Source of the DNA: Hyphomonadaceae bacterium | GTDB lineage: Bacteria; Pseudomonadota; Alphaproteobacteria; Caulobacterales; Aquidulcibacteraceae | Assembly: GCA_022841905.1 (NCBI GenBank) | Contig: JALHQO010000009.1 | Coordinates: forward strand, 1 to 64,000 | Reading direction: 5' to 3' | Length of the DNA: 64,000 bases | Part shown: in pieces, positions 1 to 9,709 of the stretch | Numbering within the stretch: the stretch's first letter is position 1 | Layout: each line of letters starts with the position of its first letter | Made by a program: the position numbers and the translations under genes | The notes under the pieces: generated by a model | The model's input: only the letters and a program-made list of their open reading frames with translations | What the model was told of the DNA's origin: nothing | Database searches by the model: none

Positions 1-1196
1 CCACCGACAGGAGCGGTAAAGATTTCATCGCCGCCAACGGCGAGCATGAAGCGGCATACCACGTCGAGCGAGCGGGCCCAATCGCCGTGGCGGCCGCGAA
101 TGGTTTCCAGTGCAGCAGCCCGGATGGCTTCGAGTTCCGGCGCGTCGGAAAGTGCAAAGTCGAGATTTTCGGCCAGGCAGGTCGCGGTCGGCGGCGAGAC
201 CAGGCTGTTGATACGGTCGCGCAATAGCCAAGTGTTAGCGTCGTTCTGATTGGCGACAACGATGGCGCCACAGCCCATCATCTCGAACGGCAAATAGGAC
301 GGGTGCTTCGTCATCATCAGCGCCAGGCCGGCATGACAACTGCGATAAAGATCGCCAGTTTGGGCATAGGGCAACATGCCGATACTGCGAACGACGCCGT
401 GCAAACCGTACTCCGCCGGCTGCCACTGGGCGCCGGCGCACACGATCTCAATCGCATCTCCGCGCCGTTCCTTCAGAAGCTTGAGCGCGTTCGCCGCAAG
501 TTCGAAGCAATTCCGGGGCACGCCCGGGCGGGCGTAGTAAAACAGGCGCCGCGGCGATCCCGGGCGCAGGGACTCGTCGGGATAGAAGATGCTGGTGTCG
601 ATGCAGGGATCCAGCACGACGGCGCGCCCGCCATACGTGTTTTCGTAGATGTCTTTGAGCGATTGCGTGTTGGCGATGCCATAGAACCCAAAGCGGTAGG
701 TGAGCTCCGCCTGCGCGTAAGTGCTGCCGGCAGGATAGAAGAGCGGCTCGAAATCCTGCACCAAGTAGAACTTGAGCCCAGCATTCTTGACGCCGAGCAA
801 GACGTAAGCGGTCGTCCACAACGTCGCGACGGAATAGTCCGCGAACGGCACGTTGGCGGTCGCCGTCGGCGTATCCAGCGCAATAACGCTCGATCCACTG
901 AGCGAAGCGAAGGTCGACCCAATGCTTTCGCGCGTGCGGCTCGTGTCTGTCGGCCCGCAGATCAAGAAGCGGCTGGCAATGCCAAACTCGCGCTGCATGT
1001 GGTCGGCAAGCCGGAAGATCGTCATCAAGCCGCCGTAGAACGGGTTGTCGAACACCGGCAGGTACCAATTGCAGACGCGGTCTGAAACGACGGGTGCGAG
1101 CCGCTCGGGGTATTGTTGACGGCGCGCCAAGTCCTCGGCGCTGGCATCCGTGCATTGCGCGAGAATAAGAGCGTCGTGGGTGTAGCGGCTCCACAT
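1..1196 (-). CDS. Glycosyltransferase, WsaF/GT4-like (partial, C-terminus beyond window)
   Basis: An open frame of 398 codons runs from an ATG at 1196 leftward off the window edge without a stop. I translated it directly. It reads as a GT-B glycosyltransferase resembling the WsaF-type rhamnan or capsule transferases: an N-terminal stretch containing NWYLPVFDNPFYGG, a middle part with KFYLVQDFEPLFYPAG, and a C-terminal nucleotide-sugar half with RRLFYYARPG and a late FEMMGCGAIVVANQN segment, typical of the donor-binding lobe. The start lies one base after the stop of the sulfotransferase-glycosyltransferase gene (TAG-T-ATG), so it is the next gene of the rhamnose operon. It probably adds a sugar, perhaps rhamnose, to the exported polysaccharide; the acceptor and linkage are not visible. 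Very arginine-rich frames on this stretch are shadows. Confidence 0.8.
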   Translation of the reverse strand, partial: MWSRYTHDALILAQCTDASAEDLARRQQYPERLAPVVSDRVCNWYLPVFDNPFYGGLMTIFRLADHMQREFGIASRFLICGPTDTSRTRESIGSTFASLSGSSVIALDTPTATANVPFADYSVATLWTTAYVLLGVKNAGLKFYLVQDFEPLFYPAGSTYAQAELTYRFGFYGIANTQSLKDIYENTYGGRAVVLDPCIDTSIFYPDESLRPGSPRRLFYYARPGVPRNCFELAANALKLLKERRGDAIEIVCAGAQWQPAEYGLHGVVRSIGMLPYAQTGDLYRSCHAGLALMMTKHPSYLPFEMMGCGAIVVANQNDANTWLLRDRINSLVSPPTATCLAENLDFALSDAPELEAIRAAALETIRGRHGDWARSLDVVCRFMLAVGGDEIFTAPVG

Positions 1197-1197
1197 A

Positions 1198-4100
1198 CTA
1201 CCCTCGCCCGCCTTTCAGCTTGAGCGGCGATACAGACACGAAAGCGGGATGGAAATTAGGATCGTCGCGGAAGGTGTCGTCCCAATAAGGCTGCACGTCC
1301 TTTTCGTTGAGCGCGCGCGTCGCCCGCGCGCGCGGATTGACGAGACCGCGCTTGCCGCTTCGCGCAATTTCTGCGCAGCGACGAATGAAGACGTCTTGCC
1401 ATGGCAGATGCTTATCTCGGTTTTCGTCGCCGCCCCATTCGCTGCGTCGCACGACGGCGAGATGCGGCGCGACTGCCGTGACATTACGGAACCAGAGCGG
1501 CCCGCCGAACCAGCCCCATTGATAGAGTGGCGACCGCGAGAAAAGCGGCGCACTCGTCCCGCTGGCGCCGACGACACGGCCTGCCTCGATCACTTCGCTA
1601 TCGCGCGTCAGCAGCAAGCTGCCGGCAAAGCTGATGTCCTCATAACCCTGAACCCAACCGGCCAAATCCATCAGCCAAGCATCGCTGATGGCATCCACTT
1701 CACCGCTCACAAACGCGATCACGGATGACGCCCCAGATGCGGCGGCGGCAAGCATGGCTGCAGTGCGCTCAGCCTCGCTGACATAGTTGAACAGACGGGG
1801 CTTCAGGCCGGCAACATCGCCGCCAGTGTATGCGGTCGACGACACGATGCTGACCGACGACGTCCACGACGCGAACAGATCCTTATCGGCGCTGAGCCAT
1901 GCCGCGAGATCGCGCTGGCGCGGATCACAGATGACGATATCGACGCAAGGGCTGGACGGCTTCGCCCAGTGCAGACGAAACCCACTCTCCTGATCTTCGG
2001 TGACGTGCGCGCGCAGACCGAGGCGCGCGACGCGTTCTTTGATCGTGCGGAATTGCGCTGACACGGCATAGGGCTTGGCGGCGATGCCAGTGGCCGTGGA
2101 GGTCGGGAGCAGTCGCCAGTGATAGTGGACGCCCGGAACGCGGACGACCTCACCGCCATTTTCGATCACACGCAGGAACAGGTCCCAATCCTGAGCGCCA
2201 TCCGTCTCGGGGCGCCAGCCGCCGATCCGTTCTACGACGGCGCGGCGCATGACATTGAAGTGGGTCAGGTAATTCACGGAGAACATCATCTCCGGACTCC
2301 AAGCCGGCTTGAACAACGGATTGAGCCGCTGCGTGCCGTGCTCGTCGATGCAATCCTTGTCGCCGTAGAAGAAATCCGCCTTGGGGTTGGCCATGGATGC
2401 GCGCGCCATGTCGTAAAGGGCCCAAGGCGTGAGCTCGTCGTCATGATCGAGCAGACCGATAAACTCTCCGCGCGAGATGGCGAAGGCGGCGTTCGAGTTG
2501 CCGGAAATACCCTGGTTTTCGTTCAACCGGATCGGACGAATGCGCTCGTCGGCAACGGCGAAATCATAGAGCAGCTTCCAGTTTTCTTCGTTCTCCATAT
2601 CCGCATAAGCGATGCAGAGTTCCCAGTTCGGGTAGGTTTGCTGCCGTACGGAGTTTACCGTCGCCGCCAACACCGAGCTAGGGACTTTATAGACCGGGAC
2701 GATGATGCTGATCAGTGGGCCATTCGCCTTGCACTCGGCGTCTTGTCGCTGCGCCTCTAGCCGCCCAGCCGAAGGCTCGTGCGCGCTGATCCACTCGGCA
2801 TAATCTGGAGAGGCAGCCACGCGTTGCGAAATCGGCGCCTCCGGCGAGGCGTCAGGTGAAGACCCCGGCGGCGGCGATACACGCACAACCGGCGCCATCG
2901 CGCCGCCGCCGCGCAGGCGACGGTACGTGCGCTCGGCGAAGCGAAGCATGCCGCCCAGCAGCTTCGCTTGCGGCGAGGAAACGGGCGCGAGGCGCTTGCG
3001 AGCGCGGTTCAGCAGGCGGCCAAGACGGGCGCCATATGTCGATGCTTCGGCGCGATGTTCGCTTAGCTGACGCTCATAGGCAATAACGGCATTTTGCAGA
3101 TCGGCGATCTCAACGCTCTTCTGGGCAATTAGACCCTGCAGAGCGGCGGCTTCCTGGGTGACCTCCAAATCACGCCGGGCTTTCAGATCGTGGTCCGCAG
3201 CGCGCGCTGCTTCGAGTTCAGCTAACTGCTTTTGATGCAGCGCCACCTGCGCCGCTTTCGCCTCCAAATGCTGGCCGAGCAATTGTGCGGCGCGTGAAGC
3301 TTCGTCTAAGCGCGACTGCAGCGACCGGTTGGCCGCCGCCAAGCTGTCGCGGGCCTGAGCGACGGTTTCGAGCTCACCGCGCAAGGCGGCCATCTCGCGG
3401 TCAGTTTCAACGATATGAGCGCGCAGCGCCCGCTCCTGTTCCTCGAGCTGACCCGCGCGGTGCGCGGCGCCTTCGTAAGCGGTGCGCGCTTCGCCCACCT
3501 GCCCGATCAGATATTCGACATGGACGGCGTGACGCGCATCAGCATCGCGCAGCATCTGACGAATGACTGGCGCCGCATCGTCGAACTTCATGCGCACTGC
3601 ATCAAGTGTGGAGAGTGCGGCCGGCGCGTTTGAGTTCTTTGCCAGCACCAACAGCGCCTCATAAGCGTCGCTTACCCAATGTCGCAACAGAGGATCGAAG
3701 AGCAATTGCTCGGCTGACGACCAATGATGACGATGCTCACGCCGCAGGAAACTGCCGATGCGGCCTTCGACATCTGGAATGGCGTGCGGCCACTGCAGCG
3801 CAAGATCGTCGGTAACCTTGGCCAACGCGCCCGACCAATCGCTCAAGAGGTCGTCATACGTGACGATCGAGCGGGCGCGGCCGCGCGTAGCGGCTTCCGC
3901 GTCCAGCATGTGACGGAGCCAAAGCAGTGCGGCGGCGCCGCGCGACATGCCGTTGCGTGTCTCCAGCGACTGCGCAACTTCCAGCGGCGAGCGCACCACC
4001 AAGACGCAGCGGCTGTCGTAGGCGGCGCTTTCAGTGGCCTCGATGAACAACTCGGCGAAGCGACAGATGCGCGGATCCTTCGCCACGATAAGCGCATCGC

Positions 4101-4458
4101 CGCCATACTCTGACTTGATCAGGCTGGTGATCTCGTCCTTGGCTGCCTGACGCCAGGCCCAGGGCTGCGCGTTCAAATCCAACGGCATCCAATCGTCCCA
4201 AGCGCTGTTCAGCGCGCCGAGAAGACGATCGTGGCACGCGACCAAACGCTCGGACTCCCAATGGCCGGTTTCATTGCCGACGCCGTCACTCATGAGATGC
4301 TCGGGCAATTTGGCGCCGGCGATGCTCAAGACGCGCGTTAGCGCGCTCGTGCCGGACCGATGCATACCGAGTACAAGCACGCAGACCGGGTGAGTTGCGT
4401 GCGCATAACGCGTGCGCGTTACGTCGGGAGTCTCTGAGGGGAGGTCGCCGTATTCCAT
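1198..4458 (-). CDS. Sulfotransferase-glycosyltransferase (GT2) fusion protein, 1086 aa
   Basis: This is a multidomain protein. Residues about 25-290 are a PAPS-dependent sulfotransferase-like domain, with the 5'-phosphosulfate loop GMHRSGTS at 31-38 and later VVRSPLEVAQSL. A long Ala/Glu/Arg-rich coiled coil follows (about 310-470), then a basic linker. Next comes a GT-A family 2 glycosyltransferase with ISIIVPVYKVP, the metal-binding motif LLDHDDEL, and QDWDLFLRV near the catalytic base. The last 300 residues look like a second, divergent GT2-like region. I chose ATG 4458 because a frame from 4677 would overlap rfbA with non-conserved sequence; ATG 4458 has only a weak AAGAGA ribosome site. 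The gene sits 86 bp after rfbA and is followed at once by another glycosyltransferase. It probably both extends and sulfates a surface glycan. Domain calls are from motifs only. Confidence 0.85.
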   Translation of the reverse strand: MEYGDLPSETPDVTRTRYAHATHPVCVLVLGMHRSGTSALTRVLSIAGAKLPEHLMSDGVGNETGHWESERLVACHDRLLGALNSAWDDWMPLDLNAQPWAWRQAAKDEITSLIKSEYGGDALIVAKDPRICRFAELFIEATESAAYDSRCVLVVRSPLEVAQSLETRNGMSRGAAALLWLRHMLDAEAATRGRARSIVTYDDLLSDWSGALAKVTDDLALQWPHAIPDVEGRIGSFLRREHRHHWSSAEQLLFDPLLRHWVSDAYEALLVLAKNSNAPAALSTLDAVRMKFDDAAPVIRQMLRDADARHAVHVEYLIGQVGEARTAYEGAAHRAGQLEEQERALRAHIVETDREMAALRGELETVAQARDSLAAANRSLQSRLDEASRAAQLLGQHLEAKAAQVALHQKQLAELEAARAADHDLKARRDLEVTQEAAALQGLIAQKSVEIADLQNAVIAYERQLSEHRAEASTYGARLGRLLNRARKRLAPVSSPQAKLLGGMLRFAERTYRRLRGGGAMAPVVRVSPPPGSSPDASPEAPISQRVAASPDYAEWISAHEPSAGRLEAQRQDAECKANGPLISIIVPVYKVPSSVLAATVNSVRQQTYPNWELCIAYADMENEENWKLLYDFAVADERIRPIRLNENQGISGNSNAAFAISRGEFIGLLDHDDELTPWALYDMARASMANPKADFFYGDKDCIDEHGTQRLNPLFKPAWSPEMMFSVNYLTHFNVMRRAVVERIGGWRPETDGAQDWDLFLRVIENGGEVVRVPGVHYHWRLLPTSTATGIAAKPYAVSAQFRTIKERVARLGLRAHVTEDQESGFRLHWAKPSSPCVDIVICDPRQRDLAAWLSADKDLFASWTSSVSIVSSTAYTGGDVAGLKPRLFNYVSEAERTAAMLAAAASGASSVIAFVSGEVDAISDAWLMDLAGWVQGYEDISFAGSLLLTRDSEVIEAGRVVGASGTSAPLFSRSPLYQWGWFGGPLWFRNVTAVAPHLAVVRRSEWGGDENRDKHLPWQDVFIRRCAEIARSGKRGLVNPRARATRALNEKDVQPYWDDTFRDDPNFHPAFVSVSPLKLKGGRG

Positions 4459-4544
4459 CGGGCCCGGCGTCTCTTTCTGTGACGGGTAGCGTTCCCAGGT
4501 ATTTTGGCTGCGTGACGCCCTAACGGCAAGCACGCGAAACGCTG

Positions 4545-5423
4545 TTAGCCCGCCTCGCCCTCGTGGGCGATGCGTTGGAGATAAGTTCCGTAGGTGGATT
4601 TGGCCAAACGGTCGCCCAGCACCAGTAATTGCGCCCGGTCGATAAAGCCCATGCGGTAGGCGACCTCCTCCGGACACGCGATTTTGAGGCCCTGACGCTT
4701 TTCGAGCGTGCGGACGAATTCCGCTGCCTCCAAAAGCGAATCTGGGGTGCCGGTATCAAGCCAAGCGACGCCGCGGCCGAGGCGCTCGACGCTCAGTTCA
4801 CCGCGTTCGAGATAGAGCCGATTGAGATCGGTAATCTCTAACTCGCCGCGCGGCGACGGCTTCAGCGAGCGCGCCATCTCCGTCACCCGGCTGTCGTAAA
4901 AATAAAGACCGGTGACAGCCCAGTTGGATTTTGGCTTGGCCGGTTTTTCTTCGATTGAGAGCGCTTTCCCGGCGGCGTCGAACGCAACGACGCCGAAGCG
5001 TTCGGGATCAGCAACTTGATACGCGAACACGGTCGCGCCCGTTGGGGCGCGAACCACGTGCGCGAGCTGATCGACCATGCCGTGGCCGTAGAAAATGTTG
5101 TCGCCAAGAACGAGCGAGGCGGCATCGCCGTCGAGGAAGCGCTCGCCGATCAGGAACGCTTGCGCGATACCGGCGGGGGTCGGCTGCTCGGCATAACTGA
5201 AGCGCACGCCCCATTCGTCGCCGCTGCCGAGCAGGCGCTCGAAATGCGGCAAGTCAGTCGGCGTCGAGATGATCAGGATATCACGGATGCCCGACAGCAT
5301 CAGCGTGCTGATCGGATAATAGATCAGTGGCTTATCATAGACCGGCGCCATCTGTTTCGAAACGGCGAGCGTCATCGGATAAAGGCGCGTGCCGGAGCCG
5401 CCAGCCAGAACGATACCCTTCAT
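4545..5423 (-). CDS. rfbA: Glucose-1-phosphate thymidylyltransferase RfbA
   Basis: This enzyme makes dTDP-glucose from dTTP and glucose-1-phosphate, the first step of dTDP-L-rhamnose synthesis in the cytoplasm. The 292-residue length is normal for the family. The N-terminus has the nucleotidyltransferase signature [11 protein letters not shown], followed by [15 protein letters not shown], the [10 protein letters not shown] segment and [21 protein letters not shown], all typical of RmlA. The start ATG overlaps the stop of rfbD (ATGA), showing translational coupling. The order on this strand is rfbC, rfbB, rfbD, rfbA, then glycosyltransferases, as in rhamnose-containing polysaccharide operons. 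Identity is very secure; which polymer uses the rhamnose is inferred. Confidence 0.97.
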   Translation of the reverse strand: MKGIVLAGGSGTRLYPMTLAVSKQMAPVYDKPLIYYPISTLMLSGIRDILIISTPTDLPHFERLLGSGDEWGVRFSYAEQPTPAGIAQAFLIGERFLDGDAASLVLGDNIFYGHGMVDQLAHVVRAPTGATVFAYQVADPERFGVVAFDAAGKALSIEEKPAKPKSNWAVTGLYFYDSRVTEMARSLKPSPRGELEITDLNRLYLERGELSVERLGRGVAWLDTGTPDSLLEAAEFVRTLEKRQGLKIACPEEVAYRMGFIDRAQLLVLGDRLAKSTYGTYLQRIAHEGEAG

Positions 5424-6298
5424 CCTACACTCCAGCCGCTCGCGGCGATTTCATCCAGACAATCCGACAACGCGTCGGGCCATAGCCGCAACCGCACGCC
5501 ATAGTCGGCAGCGAGCTTATCGCAGTTCAGGCGAGAGTTCGCTGGCCGACGCGCGCGCGTCGGATAATCAGCTGTGGTGATGCGTTTTACCGCAGCACTT
5601 GGGCCGCCACGAATAGCAGCGCCGGCAAAAGTGGCTGCGGCGAAATCGGCCCAGACGGTCTCGCCTTGGCCGGCGCAATGATAGATGCCGAACGCTGTAG
5701 GCTTGGCGGCGATGGTAAGCGCCGCGTCCGCGAGATCGTCCGCATAGGTCGGCGCGCCATGTTGGTCGGCCACAACACTGATCTCGTCGCGCGTCGACGC
5801 CAAACGCAGCATGGTGCGCACGAAGTTTTGCCCGGCGCTGTCATACACCCACGCCGTCCGCAGAACGATAGCGCGTGGATTGGCGGCCAGCACGCGCTCC
5901 TCGCCTTCGCGCTTGGAGGCGCCATAGACGCTGGCCGGCGCGGTGGGGTCGGCTTCAACGTAGGGCGCTTCCTTATCGCCGGCGAAAACATAATCCGTGG
6001 AGAAGTGGATCAGCGGCGCGCCAAGTTCGGCGGCGACGGCGGCGATACGTGCGGGCGCCTCGCTGTTCAAGAGGTATGCCCGATCGCGATCGTCCTCGGC
6101 TTTATCGACGGCAGTGTAAGCGGCAGCGTTGATAATGACGGACGGGCGGCGCGCACGGATTGCTTCCTCGGCCAACGCGGGCGCCTCAAGATCAAGCTCC
6201 GGCCGCCCGAGCGCTTCAACCGCGATGCCACGCGCCGCAGCGCGGCGCACCAGTGCGCGCGCGACCTGGCCGCTCCGCCCGATGACCAGAAGACTCAT
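5420..6298 (-). CDS. rfbD: dTDP-4-dehydrorhamnose reductase RfbD
   Basis: This NADPH-dependent short-chain reductase carries out the final step to dTDP-L-rhamnose. The protein is 292 residues. The nucleotide-binding N-terminus [16 protein letters not shown], the [14 protein letters not shown] motif, FSTDYVFAG and the YGASKREGE catalytic segment (Tyr-X3-Lys) identify RmlD. I start it at ATG 6298, which overlaps the rfbB stop as ATGA; a longer frame to 6355 adds 19 arginine-rich residues inside rfbB and is unlikely. The 3' end overlaps rfbA in the same way. It acts with the neighbouring rfbA, rfbB and rfbC in one pathway. Confidence 0.97.
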   Translation of the reverse strand: MSLLVIGRSGQVARALVRRAAARGIAVEALGRPELDLEAPALAEEAIRARRPSVIINAAAYTAVDKAEDDRDRAYLLNSEAPARIAAVAAELGAPLIHFSTDYVFAGDKEAPYVEADPTAPASVYGASKREGEERVLAANPRAIVLRTAWVYDSAGQNFVRTMLRLASTRDEISVVADQHGAPTYADDLADAALTIAAKPTAFGIYHCAGQGETVWADFAAATFAGAAIRGGPSAAVKRITTADYPTRARRPANSRLNCDKLAADYGVRLRLWPDALSDCLDEIAASGWSVG

Positions 6299-7347
6299 GT
6301 CTTCAACAGGCCCTGGCGCGCCACGCCCACGCCAGCGGCGCGCAACGGCCCCCACCAGTGCTCATTGTCGAGGTACCAGCGCACCGTGCGCTCCATGCCG
6401 GTCTCGAACGTCTCTCGCGCGCGCCAACCCAACTCTGTTTCAAGCCGCGTTGCGTCGATGGCGTAGCGATGATCGTGCCCGGGCCGATCGGCGACGAAGG
6501 TGATGAGATCGCGATGCGTGCTTTGCTTCGGCGCCATTGCATCGAGCAGGTCGCAGATGCGATGGACGACGTCGATGTTCATGCGCTCATTGCGGCCGCC
6601 GACATTATAGCTGCGACCAGGCGCCCCCTTCTCCGCGATCAGGCAAAGCGCGGCGACGTGATCGTCCACGTAAAGCCAGTCGCGCACATTCGTGCCGTCG
6701 CCATAGACAGGCAGCGCCTTGCCATCGAGAGCGTTGAGAATGGTGAGCGGGATCAGCTTTTCCGGCAGGTGGTAGGGCCCGTAATTATTCGAGCAATTGC
6801 TGATCACCACCGGCAAGCCATAGGTGTGAAACCAAGCGCTCGCCAAATGGTCGGCGCCCGCTTTGCTGGCGGAATAAGGGGAGCGCGGATCGTAAGGCGT
6901 GTCCTCCCGGAATAAGCCCTCATCGCCGAGCGAACCAAACACTTCGTCCGTCGAAATGTGCACGACCCGGAAGGCATCGCGCGCCTCGCCTTTCAGGCCG
7001 AGCCAATGCTGGCGTGCGCACTCCAACACATTGAAGGTCCCGACCAGATTGGTCTCGATGAACGCCGCCGCATGCGTAATCGAACGATCGACGTGACTCT
7101 CAGCGGCAAGATGGAAGACGAGATCGGGTTGGTGCTTAGCGAAAACCGCCGCCAGCGCGGCGCGGTCGCAAATGTCCACCTGTGCAAACGCATAGCCGTC
7201 CGCGTCCGACACCGGCGCCAGCGATGAAAGATTGCCGGCATAGGTGAGCTTATCGACGACAACCGCTCGCCAGCCGAGCCCGCCGATGACGTGACGCGCG
7301 AGGGCGGACCCGATGAAACCCGCTCCGCCGGTGATCAAAGCCTTCAT
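6295..7347 (-). CDS. rfbB: dTDP-glucose 4,6-dehydratase RfbB
   Basis: This NAD-dependent dehydratase converts dTDP-glucose to dTDP-4-keto-6-deoxyglucose, step two of rhamnose synthesis. The 350-residue protein begins with the Rossmann motif [14 protein letters not shown]. It carries [22 protein letters not shown] and [11 protein letters not shown] (catalytic Tyr-X3-Lys), then [18 protein letters not shown] and RDWLYVDDH, all hallmark RmlB segments. Its end overlaps rfbD by ATGA, and it starts 10 bp after the rfbC stop. Nothing is missing among the catalytic motifs. Confidence 0.97.
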   Translation of the reverse strand: MKALITGGAGFIGSALARHVIGGLGWRAVVVDKLTYAGNLSSLAPVSDADGYAFAQVDICDRAALAAVFAKHQPDLVFHLAAESHVDRSITHAAAFIETNLVGTFNVLECARQHWLGLKGEARDAFRVVHISTDEVFGSLGDEGLFREDTPYDPRSPYSASKAGADHLASAWFHTYGLPVVISNCSNNYGPYHLPEKLIPLTILNALDGKALPVYGDGTNVRDWLYVDDHVAALCLIAEKGAPGRSYNVGGRNERMNIDVVHRICDLLDAMAPKQSTHRDLITFVADRPGHDHRYAIDATRLETELGWRARETFETGMERTVRWYLDNEHWWGPLRAAGVGVARQGLLKT

Positions 7348-7357
7348 TGCGCGCCCA

Positions 7358-7909
7358 CTAGAAATAGTCTTCGAGCGCGGCGAGGCACGGAAAGTCGCGG
7401 TCGCGATCGACGATCGTCACGTCCACTGCTGTTGGGCCCCAGTCGATGCCGATCGCTGGATCGTTCCACACCAGACCGCGCTCGTGCTCCCGGCTGTAGA
7501 AGTCGCTCACCTTGTAGAGCACCTCAGTATCCGGCTCGAGCGTCAGAAAGCCGTGCGCGAAACCTTTCGGTACAAAAATCTGGGCGCCGTTCTCGGCGCT
7601 GAGCAGCGCGGAAACCCATTGCCCATAGGTCGGCGAGGCGCGCCGCAAATCGACAGCAACGTCGAGCACCGATCCGCGCAGCACGCGCAGGAGCTTATCC
7701 TGAGCCTTCGGGGGAGTCTGAAAATGCATGCCGCGCATCGTGCCCTTGAAACGCGACAAGGACTGATTGTCCTGCACGAAAGTCACGCCGCCCAGCGCCT
7801 CCTCCAGCGCTGCGGCGTTGAACGTCTCGCTGAACCAGCCGCGATCGTCGGCGAAACGGCGCGGCGTGTAGGTCCAGACATCGGGAATAGCGAGGCGCGT
7901 GACGGTCAT
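7358..7909 (-). CDS. rfbC: dTDP-4-dehydrorhamnose 3,5-epimerase RfbC
   Basis: This enzyme epimerises C3 and C5 of dTDP-4-keto-6-deoxyglucose, step three of dTDP-L-rhamnose synthesis. The 183-residue cupin protein shows [11 protein letters not shown] near the N-terminus, the catalytic histidine in GTMRGMHFQ (about residue 62), the core [13 protein letters not shown] and [13 protein letters not shown]. The active-site tyrosine segment [10 protein letters not shown] is followed by GLVWNDP. Length and motifs are standard for RmlC. It lies four bases after the ABC exporter ATPase gene, which links rhamnose supply and glycan export in one transcription unit. Confidence 0.97.
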   Translation of the reverse strand: MTVTRLAIPDVWTYTPRRFADDRGWFSETFNAAALEEALGGVTFVQDNQSLSRFKGTMRGMHFQTPPKAQDKLLRVLRGSVLDVAVDLRRASPTYGQWVSALLSAENGAQIFVPKGFAHGFLTLEPDTEVLYKVSDFYSREHERGLVWNDPAIGIDWGPTAVDVTIVDRDRDFPCLAALEDYF

Positions 7910-7913
7910 CGGT

Positions 7914-8684
7914 TCAGGCCACCGCGTCGAGAGGCGGGCGCTGCTCGCTGTACGCTTTCCATACTTCGGCCGGGGCGCCCATCATCACTGGCTTGCCACT
8001 CTCCAGCCAAAGCGCCGAGGTGCACAGCTGCGAGGCGATGCCGGGCGAGTGCGTCGCGAGCACGAGGATCTTCGTCCGCGCGAATAATTCTTGGACGCGC
8101 TTTGCGGCTTTATCGACAAAGTGAAGGTCGCCGGCGCCGATCACCTCATCCACAACCAGAATGTCGCGTTCAACACTCGTCGCCAGCGCAAATAGCAGCC
8201 GCACCACCATGCCGCTCGAGTAGGAGCGCACCGGCAGATTCATGAAGTCGCCCAGTTCGGTGAACTCGGCGACATCGTCCAAGAGATTCTTGCGTTGTGA
8301 TTTCCGCACGCCGAGCAACCGCCCGATCACTTCGACATTCTCGGCGCCGGTCTTGTCGAGATCGAGGCCCGCGCCTGGATTGATGATGGCCGCGCGCGAT
8401 CCGGTGATGATGCAGCGGCCCGCATCTGGCAGAAGGAGACCGGCGCAAAGCTTCAAGAGGGTGGTTTTGCCCGAACCGTTGCGGCCGACGACGGCGAGCC
8501 GATCGCCCTCTTTCAGTTGCAGGCTCAACCCACGAAGCGCTTCAACCACCGGGACGTTGCCGACGTCGCGCGCAACGCGGCCGAACGATGCACGATTGGC
8601 GGCGTAGCTCAGCAAGGAGCGATGACGCACTGTCGCGTAGATCGGGTAGTGGACGGAAACGTCTGTGAGCGAGATCTGCGTCAT
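7914..8684 (-). CDS. ABC polysaccharide exporter, ATP-binding subunit (Wzt/KpsT-like)
   Basis: This is the cytoplasmic ATPase that powers export of a finished polysaccharide through the inner membrane with the adjacent permease. The 256-residue protein has Walker A GRNGSGKT (about 67-74), a Q-loop region, the signature YSSGM, Walker B ILVVDEV and the switch histidine in VLATHS. The N-terminus (SLTDVSVHYPIYATVRHRS) is typical of the O-antigen/capsule/teichoic subclass. It stops soon after the ATPase core and lacks the C-terminal glycan-binding domain of many Wzt proteins, so export probably does not depend on recognition of a terminal cap. It is coupled to the permease, which ends 4 bp upstream. 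Confidence 0.93.
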   Translation of the reverse strand: MTQISLTDVSVHYPIYATVRHRSLLSYAANRASFGRVARDVGNVPVVEALRGLSLQLKEGDRLAVVGRNGSGKTTLLKLCAGLLLPDAGRCIITGSRAAIINPGAGLDLDKTGAENVEVIGRLLGVRKSQRKNLLDDVAEFTELGDFMNLPVRSYSSGMVVRLLFALATSVERDILVVDEVIGAGDLHFVDKAAKRVQELFARTKILVLATHSPGIASQLCTSALWLESGKPVMMGAPAEVWKAYSEQRPPLDAVA

Positions 8685-8688
8685 GCCA

Positions 8689-9477
8689 TCAAAGCCAGTG
8701 ATAGAGGCGGCGGCGTCCGATCACGAACGCAGCAAAGCCGATGCAGAACAACGTCACCGCGCCAATCGAGGTGCCAAGCCAGATTTCTGGCGCGACCTCC
8801 TGCTGCAACAGCGGCGCGCGGAGAATTTCCAGATAATAGTAGAACGGATTGAACTGAACGATCCATTGATTGATCGGCAATTGATCGGCGCGCCACACCA
8901 CTGGCGACATCAACATCAGAAAGCCGGCGGAAACGCCCATCGCCGGCTGCAAATCCCGGTACCGCGCGCCGACCACCGCGACCAACATGCCGACGCCGAC
9001 GCCGGCTATCAAAACAATCGCCAGGGCGGGCACAGCCAACAACATTTGCGCACTCGGCGCGATGTTGAGCGCGACCATCACGACGAACAAGATAAGCAAG
9101 TGGTGGAGGAAGGTCAGTACGTAGCCGAACGCACGCCGCCAGATGTGCATCAGCCAGGGCAGTTCGTAACTCTCGATCACGCCCTTGGCGCTGACGAAGG
9201 CCGTCGGCATGTCGCTTAGGAATTGTGACAGAAGCGTCCAGACAGGGAAGCCGACGGCAAGGTAGATCAGGTAGGTCCGCGGATCGGCCCCGAACAATCC
9301 AGAGAATACGATGGCAAAGCCAGCGACCATCGCGGCCTGCCCGATCGTGATCCAGAGGGGACCCAGAACCGTGCGCCGGTAGCGGCCGTGGACGTCGTCC
9401 ATGGCCAGCCAAGCCGCCAGCGGCGCGCGCGCAATCGATCCGCCAAGATCCTGCAATGAGACAGACAGACTGCTCAA
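8689..9477 (-). CDS. ABC-2 type polysaccharide export permease (Wzm/KpsM-like), TTG start
   Basis: This is the inner-membrane half of the glycan exporter, about 262 residues with roughly six hydrophobic segments. Recognition rests on the cytoplasmic entry motif GRYRRTVLGPLWITIGQ and on QLPINQWIVQFNPFYYYLEILR, characteristic of the ABC-2 export permease family. The frame is open as far as 9711, but the extra N-terminus is arginine/tryptophan-rich and unlike the family. The best start is TTG 9477, preceded by GGAGG at five bases. It is the first gene of the leftward operon that includes rhamnose synthesis. The 232 bp to the divergent DUF2793 gene should hold both promoters. Confidence 0.88.
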   Translation of the reverse strand: MSSLSVSLQDLGGSIARAPLAAWLAMDDVHGRYRRTVLGPLWITIGQAAMVAGFAIVFSGLFGADPRTYLIYLAVGFPVWTLLSQFLSDMPTAFVSAKGVIESYELPWLMHIWRRAFGYVLTFLHHLLILFVVMVALNIAPSAQMLLAVPALAIVLIAGVGVGMLVAVVGARYRDLQPAMGVSAGFLMLMSPVVWRADQLPINQWIVQFNPFYYYLEILRAPLLQQEVAPEIWLGTSIGAVTLFCIGFAAFVIGRRRLYHWL

Positions 9478-9709
9478 ACCGCCCTCCGGCGACCGTCTTA
9501 CCAGCCAACACCATCGCGCACTACCAGCCCAGATTGCGCGCGTCAGTGGGGAACCGCTGTTCCCCGCCGCCTTGCGACAATGAGCGCCGCCTCGCGCCAG
9601 GGCCTTGAACGCAGCTGCAGCCCAGTCCCCTTCGATTGTGGGGATAAACCGGCGCCAATCCGACAGAGCTGCCACCCGCTCTAGCATGGGGCTCATCCAG
9701 GAGACCCCC

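Noticed and set aside
235-1194. Several arginine-rich frames on both strands
   Set aside because: They shadow the glycosyltransferase whose frame runs off the left edge; only that frame gives family-like sequence.
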